Source: Yeguia hominis
Lineage (GTDB): Bacteria; Bacillota; Clostridia; Oscillospirales; Acutalibacteraceae
DNA length: 64,000 nucleotides
Assembly: GCF_014384705.1 (NCBI RefSeq)
Contig: NZ_JACRSN010000001.1
Coordinates: 124,001 to 188,000, forward strand
Direction: 5' to 3'
Positions 25,378-35,100 of the stretch are shown here, piece after piece. The notes below the pieces were generated by a model. The model was not told the origin of the DNA, did not search any database, and saw only the letters and a list, made by a program, of their open reading frames with translations. The translations under genes were made by a program, and so were the position numbers. The first letter of the stretch is position 1. Every line of letters begins with the position of its first letter.

Positions 25378-26532
25378 TTACTGCAGACGGGAGTAAACCC
25401 GCAAAGCGTTGTCGTGGCAAATATTCTTTGCAATTTGCATTGCACGTTCGTAGCCGATGACATCCTCGGCGATGTAATACTCCAGTGCTTTTGCAAGCTG
25501 ATCTTTAAAATGCAGCGCTGCGTGCCACAAGGATTCCGGTTCTCCGCCTGCATCAGAGGCATACATAATTTTGTTGGTCGGCGCAGCCTCCAACATTGCA
25601 AGAATCGAACGGTATCCGGCTGTTCCGGCCGAATAAATCATCGAGGAAAAATCGCTGTACACATGGGAGAAATTGTTGACCAACAGCCCGGTCTCTTCTA
25701 CCCACGGATATCCTGCATGTAAAAGGACAATTTTGACTTTCCCTTTAAAGCGGTCGTCATTGATGATGCGCCGCAGACTTGCCGGACGCATTTTCCGCAG
25801 ATCGCACATCGGCGCAGAGCCAATACCGGTATGGAACTGCATGGGAATATCAAACTCCTTGCAGATTTCCAGAGACAGCGGAATCATATAGTCGCGAATT
25901 GCCTTTTCCGCTGCTTCGCCGCCTTCTCCTGCCAAATAGGCTTCATAGCCTTTTTGTGCCGTGGCAGCATCCACCAGTTCTACATCAAGTCCCGTATGAT
26001 ACCCTATGACTGATTTTAACGCAATGGCATGATGTTTTTCAATATCAGACCGGACGCGTTTGTCAAATTCCGTCAGGAATTCCGAAAAAGAGAGCTTCTG
26101 GGCAAACAGTTCGCGCATGACCGGCTCAATTCGAGTGATCACTTTCACACTTTCCGGCTCCGCCACACGGTCGAACCATGCATCTTGCTCGGGGGTATTC
26201 ATATCACCGCTGACCGGGGATCCGATATCGTAGCAGTGATACTGCACCCCGCTTGCTTTCCGCAGCGCTGCCGCATAACCGGCAGGATCCGCGTCGTAGC
26301 GGCGGTTGCGCTCTGCAATCACTTCGTCGTCCGGCGTCCCTACAGGCAGCTGATAAAGCCGGCGCATCCGCTGGATCAGAAGATCATACACCAGCATACT
26401 CTGATCATCTTCGATCGGATGCGGATCCGAAGACAGCGATACTACCCTTGCAAATTCCGCCGGCTCTCTCTCTCTTACGAATTTGTGGCAGTGCGTATCG
26501 ATCAGTGGGACCGTACTTAAATTGATTCTCAT
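25378..26532 (-). CDS. amidohydrolase-2 family metal-dependent hydrolase (FluG-like)
   Basis: A 384-residue TIM-barrel hydrolase. The metal-binding start LIDTHCHKF (H14, H16) is followed by QFHTGIGSAP, VKIVLLHAGYPWVEE and IMYASDAGGEPE, which supply the later histidines and aspartate. The region from about 200 resembles the amidohydrolase domain found at the N terminus of FluG-like glutamine synthetases and in PF04909 lactonases. The reaction is uncertain: hydrolysis of a lactone or amide, or decarboxylation. The ATG at 26532 follows AAGGAGAGG; the longer frame upstream overlaps the binding-protein gene. Its place inside a sugar uptake operon suggests that it acts on the imported substrate. 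Confidence 0.8.
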   Translation of the reverse strand: MRINLSTVPLIDTHCHKFVREREPAEFARVVSLSSDPHPIEDDQSMLVYDLLIQRMRRLYQLPVGTPDDEVIAERNRRYDADPAGYAAALRKASGVQYHCYDIGSPVSGDMNTPEQDAWFDRVAEPESVKVITRIEPVMRELFAQKLSFSEFLTEFDKRVRSDIEKHHAIALKSVIGYHTGLDVELVDAATAQKGYEAYLAGEGGEAAEKAIRDYMIPLSLEICKEFDIPMQFHTGIGSAPMCDLRKMRPASLRRIINDDRFKGKVKIVLLHAGYPWVEETGLLVNNFSHVYSDFSSMIYSAGTAGYRSILAMLEAAPTNKIMYASDAGGEPESLWHAALHFKDQLAKALEYYIAEDVIGYERAMQIAKNICHDNALRVYSRLQ

Positions 26533-26563
26533 GCAAAATTCCTCTCCTTGACTGGTTTCATCC

Positions 26564-27991
26564 TTAAAATTCCGCTTTTCCGATTTGCTGCTTGAGCTGT
26601 GCGTCAATGTTGGCGATCGTATCATCCATATTCTGTTCGCCCGCCATAAACTTCTCGATTTCAGGAGAAATAATCGCATCTGCGTCTGTATCCGCTGTTG
26701 TCGTCACCAGCGGTGCAGCAGCATCCTTCAGGCCCTCGGATTCCGCCTGCATAAAGGACTGGCCGCCGTAGAAATCCGATTTCTGCTGCCAGAAGGGATC
26801 CTCCAGCGCTTCCTTTACAAGGGTATTGGAGAACGGACCGGATTCTTCGATCATGGTCTCGACATACGCATTGCGCGCTTCATAGTTAAAGTTGTAGTCG
26901 GTCCAGATATCCTGGAACAGCTGCGCGTACTTGGCATCCGGTTTGTTGACAATCGCTGCGCCGCCGGAGACAGGCGCGCCTCTCGTGCCGACATCTTCAA
27001 ACTTCGGCGCCGGACGCACATTCCAAACGCCTTCCTGATCCGGCAGGTTGCTGCGCAGATGCTCGTCATAAAATGCGCCGATGTAGAACGTTGCGATCTG
27101 ATTGGCACGGGCAGCGTCAAAACAGGCGGCATCAAACCACGCAGCAGAGAGCAGCAGATCGTTTTCTTTCAGCGTCGCCAAAGTGTTCATGGCCTTTTTG
27201 GTATTTTCGTCCGAACCGAACACGATGTTTCCGTCATCGTCCCAGATGCGTCCGCCGGCCTGCGGCATAAATCCGCGGCGGCCGTAATAGCGCCACGTGT
27301 TCTTTCCGGGATCATAGTTGGAGAGATACACCGTGCCGCCGGATTTTTCTTTGAGTTCTTTTCCGACTTCGATCCAGCCTTCAATGGTGTCGCAGCGCTC
27401 GATGTCAATATCGTACTGTTCAAAAATCTTCGTATTGTAGAACAGAAGCTGCGGACGAACCTCATCCGGATAGGCATATATTTTATCCTTATAGCTGACG
27501 CCTGCCAATGCACCGTCAACCAGCTTATCCTCGACGGATTTCACATAATCGGTAACTTCCACAAGCATATTTCCCTTTTGGAAGGATGCAATCTCATCCG
27601 GTCCGATATAAATGACATCGGGAAGATCGTCATATGCAGCAGAAGTAAATCCCAAAATCATTTTCTGTTTGAGCGTTGCAGCATCCGCTGTTTCGTATTC
27701 GACCGTAACCCCTGCACCGCGCTCTCCCTGACGGGAAAGATAGTCGTCAAAGAACACTTTTTTGTACTGGGGCAACCCGGCAGACATATACCGGAACGTC
27801 CCTTCCGGATAAGGATCCTGGCCTGCAACCGACGCGTCCGAAGAAGCATCCGAAGCATCTGCACCGCTCTCCGCGGCGCTGCTTTCTGTCTGAGAAGAAG
27901 CGGTGCTCTGCGCCGAACCCGTCGAGCATCCGGCTAAAATGCTCAGCACGAGTACAAGAACTACACCAAGGGTTAAAACTCTTTTTTTCAT
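26564..27991 (-). CDS. extracellular solute-binding lipoprotein of a carbohydrate ABC transporter
   Basis: A 475-residue lipoprotein. Its signal peptide ends in the lipobox LAGC, with the modified cysteine at residue 22. A Ser/Ala-rich tether of about 35 residues then leads into an SBP_bac_1-type domain with the usual clusters (DLPDVIYIGPDEIASFQKG, YKDKIYAYPDEVRPQLLFYN, GGAAIVNKPDAKYAQLFQDIWTDY). It captures the substrate outside the membrane for the two permeases downstream. It is the first gene of the operon and lies behind a promoter with an operator-like motif. The ligand cannot be told from sequence. Confidence 0.93.
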   Translation of the reverse strand: MKKRVLTLGVVLVLVLSILAGCSTGSAQSTASSQTESSAAESGADASDASSDASVAGQDPYPEGTFRYMSAGLPQYKKVFFDDYLSRQGERGAGVTVEYETADAATLKQKMILGFTSAAYDDLPDVIYIGPDEIASFQKGNMLVEVTDYVKSVEDKLVDGALAGVSYKDKIYAYPDEVRPQLLFYNTKIFEQYDIDIERCDTIEGWIEVGKELKEKSGGTVYLSNYDPGKNTWRYYGRRGFMPQAGGRIWDDDGNIVFGSDENTKKAMNTLATLKENDLLLSAAWFDAACFDAARANQIATFYIGAFYDEHLRSNLPDQEGVWNVRPAPKFEDVGTRGAPVSGGAAIVNKPDAKYAQLFQDIWTDYNFNYEARNAYVETMIEESGPFSNTLVKEALEDPFWQQKSDFYGGQSFMQAESEGLKDAAAPLVTTTADTDADAIISPEIEKFMAGEQNMDDTIANIDAQLKQQIGKAEF

Positions 27992-28079
27992 AATGAATCG
28001 CTCCTTTGCTTTATATTTTTTGAAATAAAATTACGCGCTTTATTTAAAATCAAGGAAACCTCCTTTCTCCACGCGTTTA

Positions 28080-28131
28080 TGTTAGCGTTATCCTAGACAA
28101 CACTTTATCACCGTATGCTTGTATTTGTCAA
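28080..28131 (-). promoter_or_regulatory. promoter and operator-like site of the ABC operon
   Basis: On the minus strand TTGACA (28131-28126) and TAAAGT (28107-28102) are 18 bases apart. Just after the expected start lies the complement of TGTTAGCGTTATC (28080-28092). The same TGTTAGCGTTA core occurs at the promoter of the divergent LacI gene, so it is a good candidate operator for that regulator. The operator assignment is inference. Confidence 0.7.
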
Positions 28132-28289
28132 TGGATAAATCACATTTTTTGCAATTTTGTAATTTCGTAAAATCATTGCTCTGATTTTTAATGAATTTGT
28201 CACAAATTTCAAAAAGCAAGCCCTTATACATTCTTTCGGCTTTTAAACTTTAGGCTTTCAAAAATTTCTTTTTTCTTGATTTATAACCC

Positions 28290-28344
28290 TTGCATTTTTC
28301 GCAAACCCCCGGTATAATAGACTTCAGACTGTGTTAGCGTTAAT
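28290..28344 (+). promoter_or_regulatory. promoter and operator-like site of lacI-aspA
   Basis: TTGCAT (28290-28295) and TATAAT (28313-28318) are 17 bases apart. TGTTAGCGTTAAT (28332-28344) follows the expected start and contains the TTAnCGnTAA pattern with central CG common to LacI-family operators. It predicts autorepression of the regulator and co-control of aspA. Between this and the opposing promoter (28132-28289) lies AT-rich DNA in which I see no gene. Confidence 0.75.
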
Positions 28345-28369
28345 CTTATCGTGAAAATGAGGAGCACCA

Positions 28370-29395
28370 ATGGTAACATTAAAAGATATCGCAAAAGAAG
28401 CCGGCGTCAGCGTTATGACGGTATCCCGCGTCATCAACGGAAAGACCGATAAGGTTTCGACGGAAACCGCAGAACGAATTGACCGAATCCGGAAAGAAAT
28501 GGGATATGTTCCCAATCTCTCCGCCAGGAACCTGGCGGCCAAAACCTCCAATATTATTTCCATTATCATTACTATGAAGAGTTTTGACCGACTTCCGGTT
28601 TCGCCGCATAACGCTACCATGATCAGCGTGATTGCAAAACGCGTCCAGAAAGAGGGATATTCTCTCATGGTAAATTTTCTGGACGATTATTCCAAAATCA
28701 ATGAAACCCTGCGTTCATGGAACGTCGGCGGCGCCATTCTGTTACGTGTTGAGGACAGCGATGTCTGGAAAATTTGTCAAAACAATCAGATTCCACTGGT
28801 TTTTACCGATTGTTACAGCACCTACCGGCAAGCCGTCAACGTTGGATGCGACGACTTCAAAGGCGGTGTTCTTGCAGCGGAGTATTTCATTAAAATGGGA
28901 CACCGAAACCTGATCTTCGTTTCACCGGAGCTCAGGCCGGACTCCCCCAATCATCAGCGATATCTTGGATTTTGCCACGGACTGAAAGAACATGGCGTCA
29001 CACTGCCTTCTGACAATCTGCTGGTTGAAAGCGATGCCGCCCTTTTAGCGGAACGGCTGAAAATGCTTTGCAAACACGGTGTCACCGGCGTCTTTTTACC
29101 GGCAGACAATCTTGCAGTCGAAGTCATTGAGCAATGCAAAAACAAAGGAATTTCCGTTCCGGACGATCTTTCTTTTATCGGATTTGACAACCAAACTGTC
29201 AGCTTCTATAATTACCCCAAACTTACCACCATCGGCCAGGATGTCACTTTAAAAGCCAAACAGGCGATTGAACTGCTTTTTGAACAAATGGAGGGAAAAA
29301 ATGCGGTTGCGCAAAGTCGCGTATTGGATGTAACTCTGATCGAACGCGATTCTGTAAAACAGCTGACATCGGATTGCCTATCGGGAGGTTCCTGA
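28370..29395 (+). CDS. LacI-family transcriptional regulator
   Basis: A 341-residue repressor. The N-terminal helix-turn-helix and hinge are classical (VTLKDIAKEAGVSVMTVSRVINGK, then PNLSARNLAAKTS around residues 50-62). The rest is a periplasmic-binding-protein-like effector domain ending in TTIGQDVTLKAKQAIELLFEQM. The ATG has GAGGAG ahead. It is divergent from the sugar-type ABC operon, and both promoters carry the TGTTAGCGTTA motif, so it probably represses both sides until the imported compound or a derivative binds. aspA follows 17 bases later. Confidence 0.93.
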   Translation: MVTLKDIAKEAGVSVMTVSRVINGKTDKVSTETAERIDRIRKEMGYVPNLSARNLAAKTSNIISIIITMKSFDRLPVSPHNATMISVIAKRVQKEGYSLMVNFLDDYSKINETLRSWNVGGAILLRVEDSDVWKICQNNQIPLVFTDCYSTYRQAVNVGCDDFKGGVLAAEYFIKMGHRNLIFVSPELRPDSPNHQRYLGFCHGLKEHGVTLPSDNLLVESDAALLAERLKMLCKHGVTGVFLPADNLAVEVIEQCKNKGISVPDDLSFIGFDNQTVSFYNYPKLTTIGQDVTLKAKQAIELLFEQMEGKNAVAQSRVLDVTLIERDSVKQLTSDCLSGGS

Positions 29396-29412
29396 AAATA
29401 GGAGGAAAAAAA

Positions 29413-30876
29413 TTGGAACGAGCACAGCTTCAGGAAAATTCTCCGTTTCGCTCTGAAAGCGATTCCATCGGGGAAAAAGAAATACCGGAAAATGTTTATT
29501 ACGGCGTGCAGTCTCTGCGCGGCGCAGAAAACTTTCATATTACGGGACTTGCCATGCATCCGGAAATCATCAAAAGTATGGCTTACATCAAAAAAGCCGC
29601 AGCCATCACCAATTGTGAGGCGGGGCTGCTGCCCAAAAACATTGCTGACGCAATTGTAAAGGCCTGCGACGAAGTCATCCGCGGCCTGCACCACGAAGAT
29701 TTCATTGTCGATCCGATTCAGGGCGGCGCAGGCACCAGCATGAACATGAACGCCAATGAGGTTATCGCTAACCGCGCAATCGAAATTTTGGGCGGCAAAA
29801 AAGGCGATTATCATCTTGTTAATCCAAATGACCATGTCAATTGTGGTCAATCCACGAACGACGTCTTTCCTTCTGCAGGACGCATGACAACACTCCGCCT
29901 GTTAAGCAAAGCACAAACCCAGTTAAAACACCTGCAGTCCAGTTTGGAGAAAAAAGCAGCGGAATTTGACGATGTCATCAAAATGGGCCGGACGCAACTG
30001 CAAGATGCGGTTCCGATTCGTTTAGGGCAGGAATTTCAAGCTTACAGCGAAGCGATTCGGCGCGACATTGCACGTTTTGAAGCCGCAAAAGATGAAATGC
30101 GCTGTCTGAATTTAGGCGGAACCGCAATTGGAACCGGGCTCAATGCCGATGTGAAATACTTAAACCGCATTGTCCCCACACTGGCGCGTATCACCGAATT
30201 GGATCTTGTGCAGGCATACAATTTGATCGATGCCACACAAAATCTCGACGCCTTTGTCGCGGTTTCCGGCGCGGTAAAAACCTGTGCGGTCAACCTCTCC
30301 AAAATTTCCAACGACCTGCGTCTGATGTCCTCCGGTCCGCGGACCGGTCTCCATGAGATCAATCTTCCGGCACGTCAAAACGGTTCCAGCATTATGCCCG
30401 GAAAAATCAATCCCGTCATTCCCGAAGTGGTCAACCAGGTCGCCTTTAATATTATCGGAAATGACATGACCATCAACATGGCGGTGGAAGCCGGGCAACT
30501 GGAGCTTAACGCCTTTGAACCCATCATCTTCTACAATCTCTTCCAATCTATTGAGACGCTTGCTTATGCAACCAAAACGTTTGTCGACAATTGTATTTCC
30601 GGGATCACCGCAAACCGGGAACGCTGCCGGCAATTGGTGGAAAACAGTGTCGGTGTCGTGACCGCGTTGTGTCCGTATATCGGCTATGAACAGGCTGCAA
30701 AGCTTGCCAAAAAGGCAATTGCCGAAGATGTCCCCATCCGCACGCTGCTGACAGAGAATCATGTGATGAAACCAGAAGAACTGGAATTGGTGCTTTCTCC
30801 TCTGACCATGACGGAACCGGGAATCATTTCGGTTGCAGATTCTGTTTCAGAAAAGCCCGCAAAACGCTCTTCCTGA
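29413..30876 (+). CDS. aspA: aspartate ammonia-lyase
   Basis: Converts L-aspartate to fumarate and ammonia, reversibly. The 487 residues belong to the aspartase/fumarase superfamily. GGAGTSMNMNANEV is at 104-117, and the signature GSSIMPGKINP is at 324-334 and supplies the catalytic serine loop. Features favouring aspartase over class II fumarase are the overall best match of the start (SDSIGEKEIPENVYYGVQSLR) and EAGQLELNAFEPIIFYNL; fumarase remains possible. The start is TTG seven bases after AGGAGG; the frame upstream lies in the lacI tail. It is cotranscribed with the LacI regulator and followed by a terminator. Confidence 0.9.
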   Translation: MERAQLQENSPFRSESDSIGEKEIPENVYYGVQSLRGAENFHITGLAMHPEIIKSMAYIKKAAAITNCEAGLLPKNIADAIVKACDEVIRGLHHEDFIVDPIQGGAGTSMNMNANEVIANRAIEILGGKKGDYHLVNPNDHVNCGQSTNDVFPSAGRMTTLRLLSKAQTQLKHLQSSLEKKAAEFDDVIKMGRTQLQDAVPIRLGQEFQAYSEAIRRDIARFEAAKDEMRCLNLGGTAIGTGLNADVKYLNRIVPTLARITELDLVQAYNLIDATQNLDAFVAVSGAVKTCAVNLSKISNDLRLMSSGPRTGLHEINLPARQNGSSIMPGKINPVIPEVVNQVAFNIIGNDMTINMAVEAGQLELNAFEPIIFYNLFQSIETLAYATKTFVDNCISGITANRERCRQLVENSVGVVTALCPYIGYEQAAKLAKKAIAEDVPIRTLLTENHVMKPEELELVLSPLTMTEPGIISVADSVSEKPAKRSS

Positions 30877-30895
30877 TTTCCTTTCCAATATACAT

Positions 30896-30929
30896 AAGAA
30901 AAACCGCCATTCTACCGGCGGTTTTTCTT
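30896..30929. terminator. terminator after aspA
   Basis: A perfect 13-bp stem, AAGAAAAACCGCC with GGCGGTTTTTCTT, and a short loop. The T-run on the plus strand ends lacI-aspA. Confidence 0.92.
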
Positions 30930-30990
30930 ATGCGCTTTTCTCCGTTGATTTTCCAATCACATAAGTGCAAAAATTCCCATGCAATAAATA

Positions 30991-31036
30991 AAAAAGCAGA
31001 ACACTGTCCTGTTTTTAGAACAGCATTCTGCTTTTT
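30991..31036 (-). terminator. terminator after the DUF4349 gene
   Basis: AAAAAGCAGAA pairs with TTCTGCTTTTT, and inside it CTGT with ACAG. On the minus strand the stem is followed by a T-rich tract (TTTTTATTTATT). Confidence 0.82.
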
Positions 31037-31062
31037 ATGGTGCATTTATTCGTTAGATGCAT

Positions 31063-32055
31063 TTATTTTTGTTTTTCTGATTTTACAGATTCCGGCGCTG
31101 TCGGGATTTGCGGCTGATAAGTCGAAACCGGATATGGATTTTTCTTTTGCTTTTTGCTCCGCCGGCGCAAAGCAAGGCGCACGATCAACACAATCGCCAA
31201 TGCGAGGACAGCCAGCAAAATCAGAACCGGAGAGGCCGCCACAAAAAGGATCAGCAGATTTTCAAAAAACACGGACATTCCGCCCAGTGTGTGTACAAAC
31301 CCTTCCTGCATCCGGCTGCCAATGCTCTCTTCTCCGGAAGCAGCCGTTGCCGCCGGAATTTCGGTAAGCGAGATTGTCACCGTGGAAAAATCAATCAGAT
31401 CATCCCACTTCTTAAGTTGTGTCGTCAGCGACTCGATCTCGTAGGTCAGACGGGAAAGTTCCGTCTCAAGCGCAATGATGTCCTCCATTTTGTCAGCCTT
31501 TTCAAGCAGCGCAAGCGTCCGGTCGCGCTGGGTCTGGTAAATTTCCAGGCGTGACTGGGTATCAAAATAGGAATCCGTCACATCATCGCTGCCCGTGCTC
31601 CGATAAGTTACCGTCGCAACACCGCTTGCAGACTCCAAAAACGCATCAAACTGTTCCTTCGGAATTCGAAACGTCAGGCTCGCATTTCGGCCGCTGTCTC
31701 CATAGCTTTCCGGCTTTTTTCCGCTGATATCGGAATTCGCCACATATCCGCCGAGTGTCTCCGCCTTCTGTTTGAGCACGGCAAGATCCTCATCAAAGGC
31801 GCGTGTCTCCAGCCCCAGAGAAGCCGTCATGATCACTTTATGCCCGCCATAGTTGCGCGAAGATGTGTCGCTTGTCGCTTCTGAACTTTCTTCTTCCCCG
31901 TACCAGCCTTCCGAATCCGCCGGATACTCAATTGCTGCAGAATCTTCCTGCGCAGCAGATTTATCAGCTGTATAAACTGCACTGTTCCCCGATGCACATC
32001 CTGATAACAGAACGAGAACCAGAATGAGCCCCAAAAAGGCAATTCGTTTGTGCAT
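31063..32055 (-). CDS. DUF4349 lipoprotein with C-terminal membrane segment
   Basis: A 330-residue envelope protein of unknown function. The signal peptide ends in the lipobox LSGC (Cys 20). An acidic Ser-rich linker follows to about 70, then the DUF4349 region (VIMTASLGLETRAFDEDLAVLKQKAETLGGYV, RIPKEQFDAFLESAS) with a helical coiled-coil hairpin around 165-215 (QTQRDRTLALLEKADKMEDIIALETELSRL). A membrane segment near 265-295 precedes a very basic tail (RRRSKKQKK) and a Pro/Thr-rich end. It has its own promoter overlapping the addA stop and its own terminator. Confidence 0.88.
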   Translation of the reverse strand: MHKRIAFLGLILVLVLLSGCASGNSAVYTADKSAAQEDSAAIEYPADSEGWYGEEESSEATSDTSSRNYGGHKVIMTASLGLETRAFDEDLAVLKQKAETLGGYVANSDISGKKPESYGDSGRNASLTFRIPKEQFDAFLESASGVATVTYRSTGSDDVTDSYFDTQSRLEIYQTQRDRTLALLEKADKMEDIIALETELSRLTYEIESLTTQLKKWDDLIDFSTVTISLTEIPAATAASGEESIGSRMQEGFVHTLGGMSVFFENLLILFVAASPVLILLAVLALAIVLIVRLALRRRSKKQKKNPYPVSTYQPQIPTAPESVKSEKQK

Positions 32056-32089
32056 GCGCGTACCTCCTTTTGTTCTGTTTTATATAAAA

Positions 32090-32118
32090 ATAGTATCATA
32101 AATTATAAATACTGTCAA
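32090..32118 (-). promoter_or_regulatory. promoter of the DUF4349 gene
   Basis: On the minus strand TTGACA (32118-32113) and TACTAT (32095-32090) are 17 bases apart. The -35 hexamer overlaps the addA stop codon. Confidence 0.82.
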
Positions 32119-35100
32119 ATTTGAATTTCTTTTCCCAACCAAAACGAATAGAGCACGCATGCATACACCGGCAGCCCGAATGTCTGCTCCGCCGCTTCCC
32201 GGTAAAGAGAAAGCTGCGGGTGATATCGCTCTGCAAGCAATTCCGGAGAGGCAATCCGGTCGGTCTTGTAATCGACAATGATGAGTCCGCCGTCCTCTTC
32301 AAATGCGCAGTCAAAGACGCCCTGCAGCACCAGCTTTTCCTGTCCGGTCGCCTCCGGCAGCGACGGGTCAATCCGGCCGGCCTCAATTTCGACGGTAAAC
32401 CGGTTCTCGCGCAGCAGGCGTTTTGAGCGCATCATGCGCGCGGCCAGATCGCTTTGCAGAAACTTCCGGATTCGCTCAAGTTCCACCACATCCGCCTGCT
32501 CCGGCGTCAAATATCCTGCTTCCCGCAGACGCACCCGCTCTGCCTCAAGGTTTTCCGACGCCGCCCGATAATCACAAAACTGCATAAAGGCGTGCAGCGC
32601 AGTTCCGCGTTCTGCCGGCGTCATCCCGCGGCTCGAAACAAATGCCGGCCGGGAGAGCGTATGGATCCCGGCAGCTTCCTCCGAGACCCCGGAAGCCGAC
32701 ACCTTCGCCGGAATTTCGCTGACTGCCGCATACGGATACCGGTATGCAACCCGCTCCGCAAGCGTCCCGAGAAATGCAGGATCCGGCTTGGAAACCGTCT
32801 GCGCGGACTGCTGCGTTTCACACGGCGCGCCTTCCGGTTTGGACACGCGAATCTCCCAGGCAAGCGTCTCCGGATCTTTCGGCAAAACCAGGGTTTCCTC
32901 TGCGCCGGCCATTTCCCGCAGCAGCTTTCCGTCCGGATGGCGAAGCGCGCAGGACAGCAGCCAATCCGAAATACTTCCCGCGCGTCTAACCGCATAGGAA
33001 GGAAGTACCGGCTCCGGCGAAATTCCCGCCGCCAGCGAAGAAAACGTCCGATCCGGGCGGCTGAGCGTTGTCAGCAAAATCAGCTTTTCCCGCGCGCGCG
33101 TCATCGCGACATACAGGACACGCAGTTCCTCGGACACCGATTCCGACAGCAAACCGGACAAAATGGCTTCCCGCGGCGCAGTGGTGTACCGGCTCACGCC
33201 GTCTTTTCCCGGCAGTTTTGCGCCAAATCCGAGTTCTGCATGCAGCACCGTATCGGACGATTCCCGGTTAAACCGGCGCGCACAGCCCGCCACAATACAG
33301 TACGGAAACTCCAGGCCCTTTGATTTGTGAATACTCATTACCCGCACAACGTTTGCACCTTCCTGCGAGACAGATGCCGCCGCAAGATCGCCTCCCTGTT
33401 CGGCAAGCCGGTCGACAAAACGCAAAAAGCCGTGCAGGCCGTTATACCCGAACTGCTCGTAGTTTTTTGCATATTGGTGTAATAGCTGCAAGTTTTTCCC
33501 GCGCAGTTCCCCGCCGGGCATTGCCCCTACCAACTCCGGATATCCGGTCTTCCGGTAAAGTGTATTAATTAGCGTATCCGCCGGCATGGTTGCCGCCAGC
33601 ATCCGGAATTCTTCGAGTTCTGCAAGAAACGCCTGGATCCGCAGGTTTCCATTCTGCGCGCAACGCAAAAGAGCCGGATAGAGTGGAGGCCCGCCCGCCT
33701 CCATCCGCACCTGCGCCATTTCATCGGCAGAAAAGCCGTAAATCGGGCTCATCATCACCGCAAGAAGCGGAATGTCCTGCATCGGATTATCGATCACGCG
33801 CAAAAGCGAAAGCATCAGCGCCGTTTCTGCATAAGAGAAAAAGCCCGCCGGAGATTCCGCCCAGGACATCACACCGCACTTTTCAAGCTCTCGGACGTAC
33901 ACCGGCGCGTGTTCTTTCGCGCTGCGCAGCAAAACGCAGAAGTCCCGCGGCTCCACAGGCCGCGGCTTTCCGTTTTCCAGAACCTGCGCGCCGCTTTCGC
34001 GAAATTCCCGAATCATCGCCGCAATACGCCGCGCTTCCAGAACATCCATGGACTCTTCCGTCTCGGAGGCATCGATCACTTCGAGCCTAGTCCGAAAATC
34101 GCCGTTTGCAGGATATTCCGCACCCGCAACAAGCTGCTCGCCCGCCCGGTAATCGACGTCTCCGGCCCGCCGGCTCATCAGCTGGTTAAGCACAAAATTG
34201 ACCGCCGATGTCACTTCCCGGCGCGAACGGAAATTGCGGTCAAGCAAAATATACGCAGGAAACTGCGGCGCTTCCCGCCGGTACGGCGAGAACGTGTTTT
34301 TTCGATCAAGAAACAAGCGCGGCATCGCCTGGCGGAAGCCGTAGATGCTCTGTTTTACGTCCCCGACCATAAAGAGATTTTGCTCTTCTCGCGACACTGC
34401 GCGGAATAAAAGATCCTGCGTCTCGTTGGTGTCTTGGTATTCATCCACCATAATCTCATCGAACCGTTCCGAAACCGCCTCGGCTTCCGCTGTCCGCTCA
34501 TAGCCTGCGTCTGTTTCCCGCACCAGCAGCCGAAGCGACAGGTGCTCAAGATCTCCAAAATCGACCGCGCGCTTTTCCTGTTTCTTGGTTTCCAATTGAT
34601 CCGAAATCGCACGCACCACAGAAAACAGCGTTTCTGCCAGCGGCGCCATCCGCTGCAGGTCCTCTCCGCATTCCGCCTGCGAAGCACAAAACCGCTTCTG
34701 AAGCTTGTCCACAACCTCGCGCGTCTCTTTACGCATGCTTTTCAGCTGTCCCTTTACCGCTTCGCCCGCAGTTCCGCGCAGCGGTTTGAGCTTTTGGTAA
34801 TTTCGCTCGGCAAAAAGCGCGCGCAGGCCGTCCCAGTCCCGGTTCTGCGCCGCCGCATCCATTGCCGCAACATCCTGCAAATCGGAAGAAAACGCCGGCC
34901 CGTAAGCAGCTTCTACCGCCGGATCCGACGCGCAAAGGTGCAGACAGGCGGTCAGCGTCATTTTGCAGTAGGAGAGCGTTTCCTGTGCAGTGTGAAAAAG
35001 TTCTTCTCCCCATGCGCTCTGCGCAATCGAAGTCTGCGCACGGTACATCTCCGCCTTTTCCCGGAGCCACCGGTCCGGAAACGGATGGGAACGAATAAAG

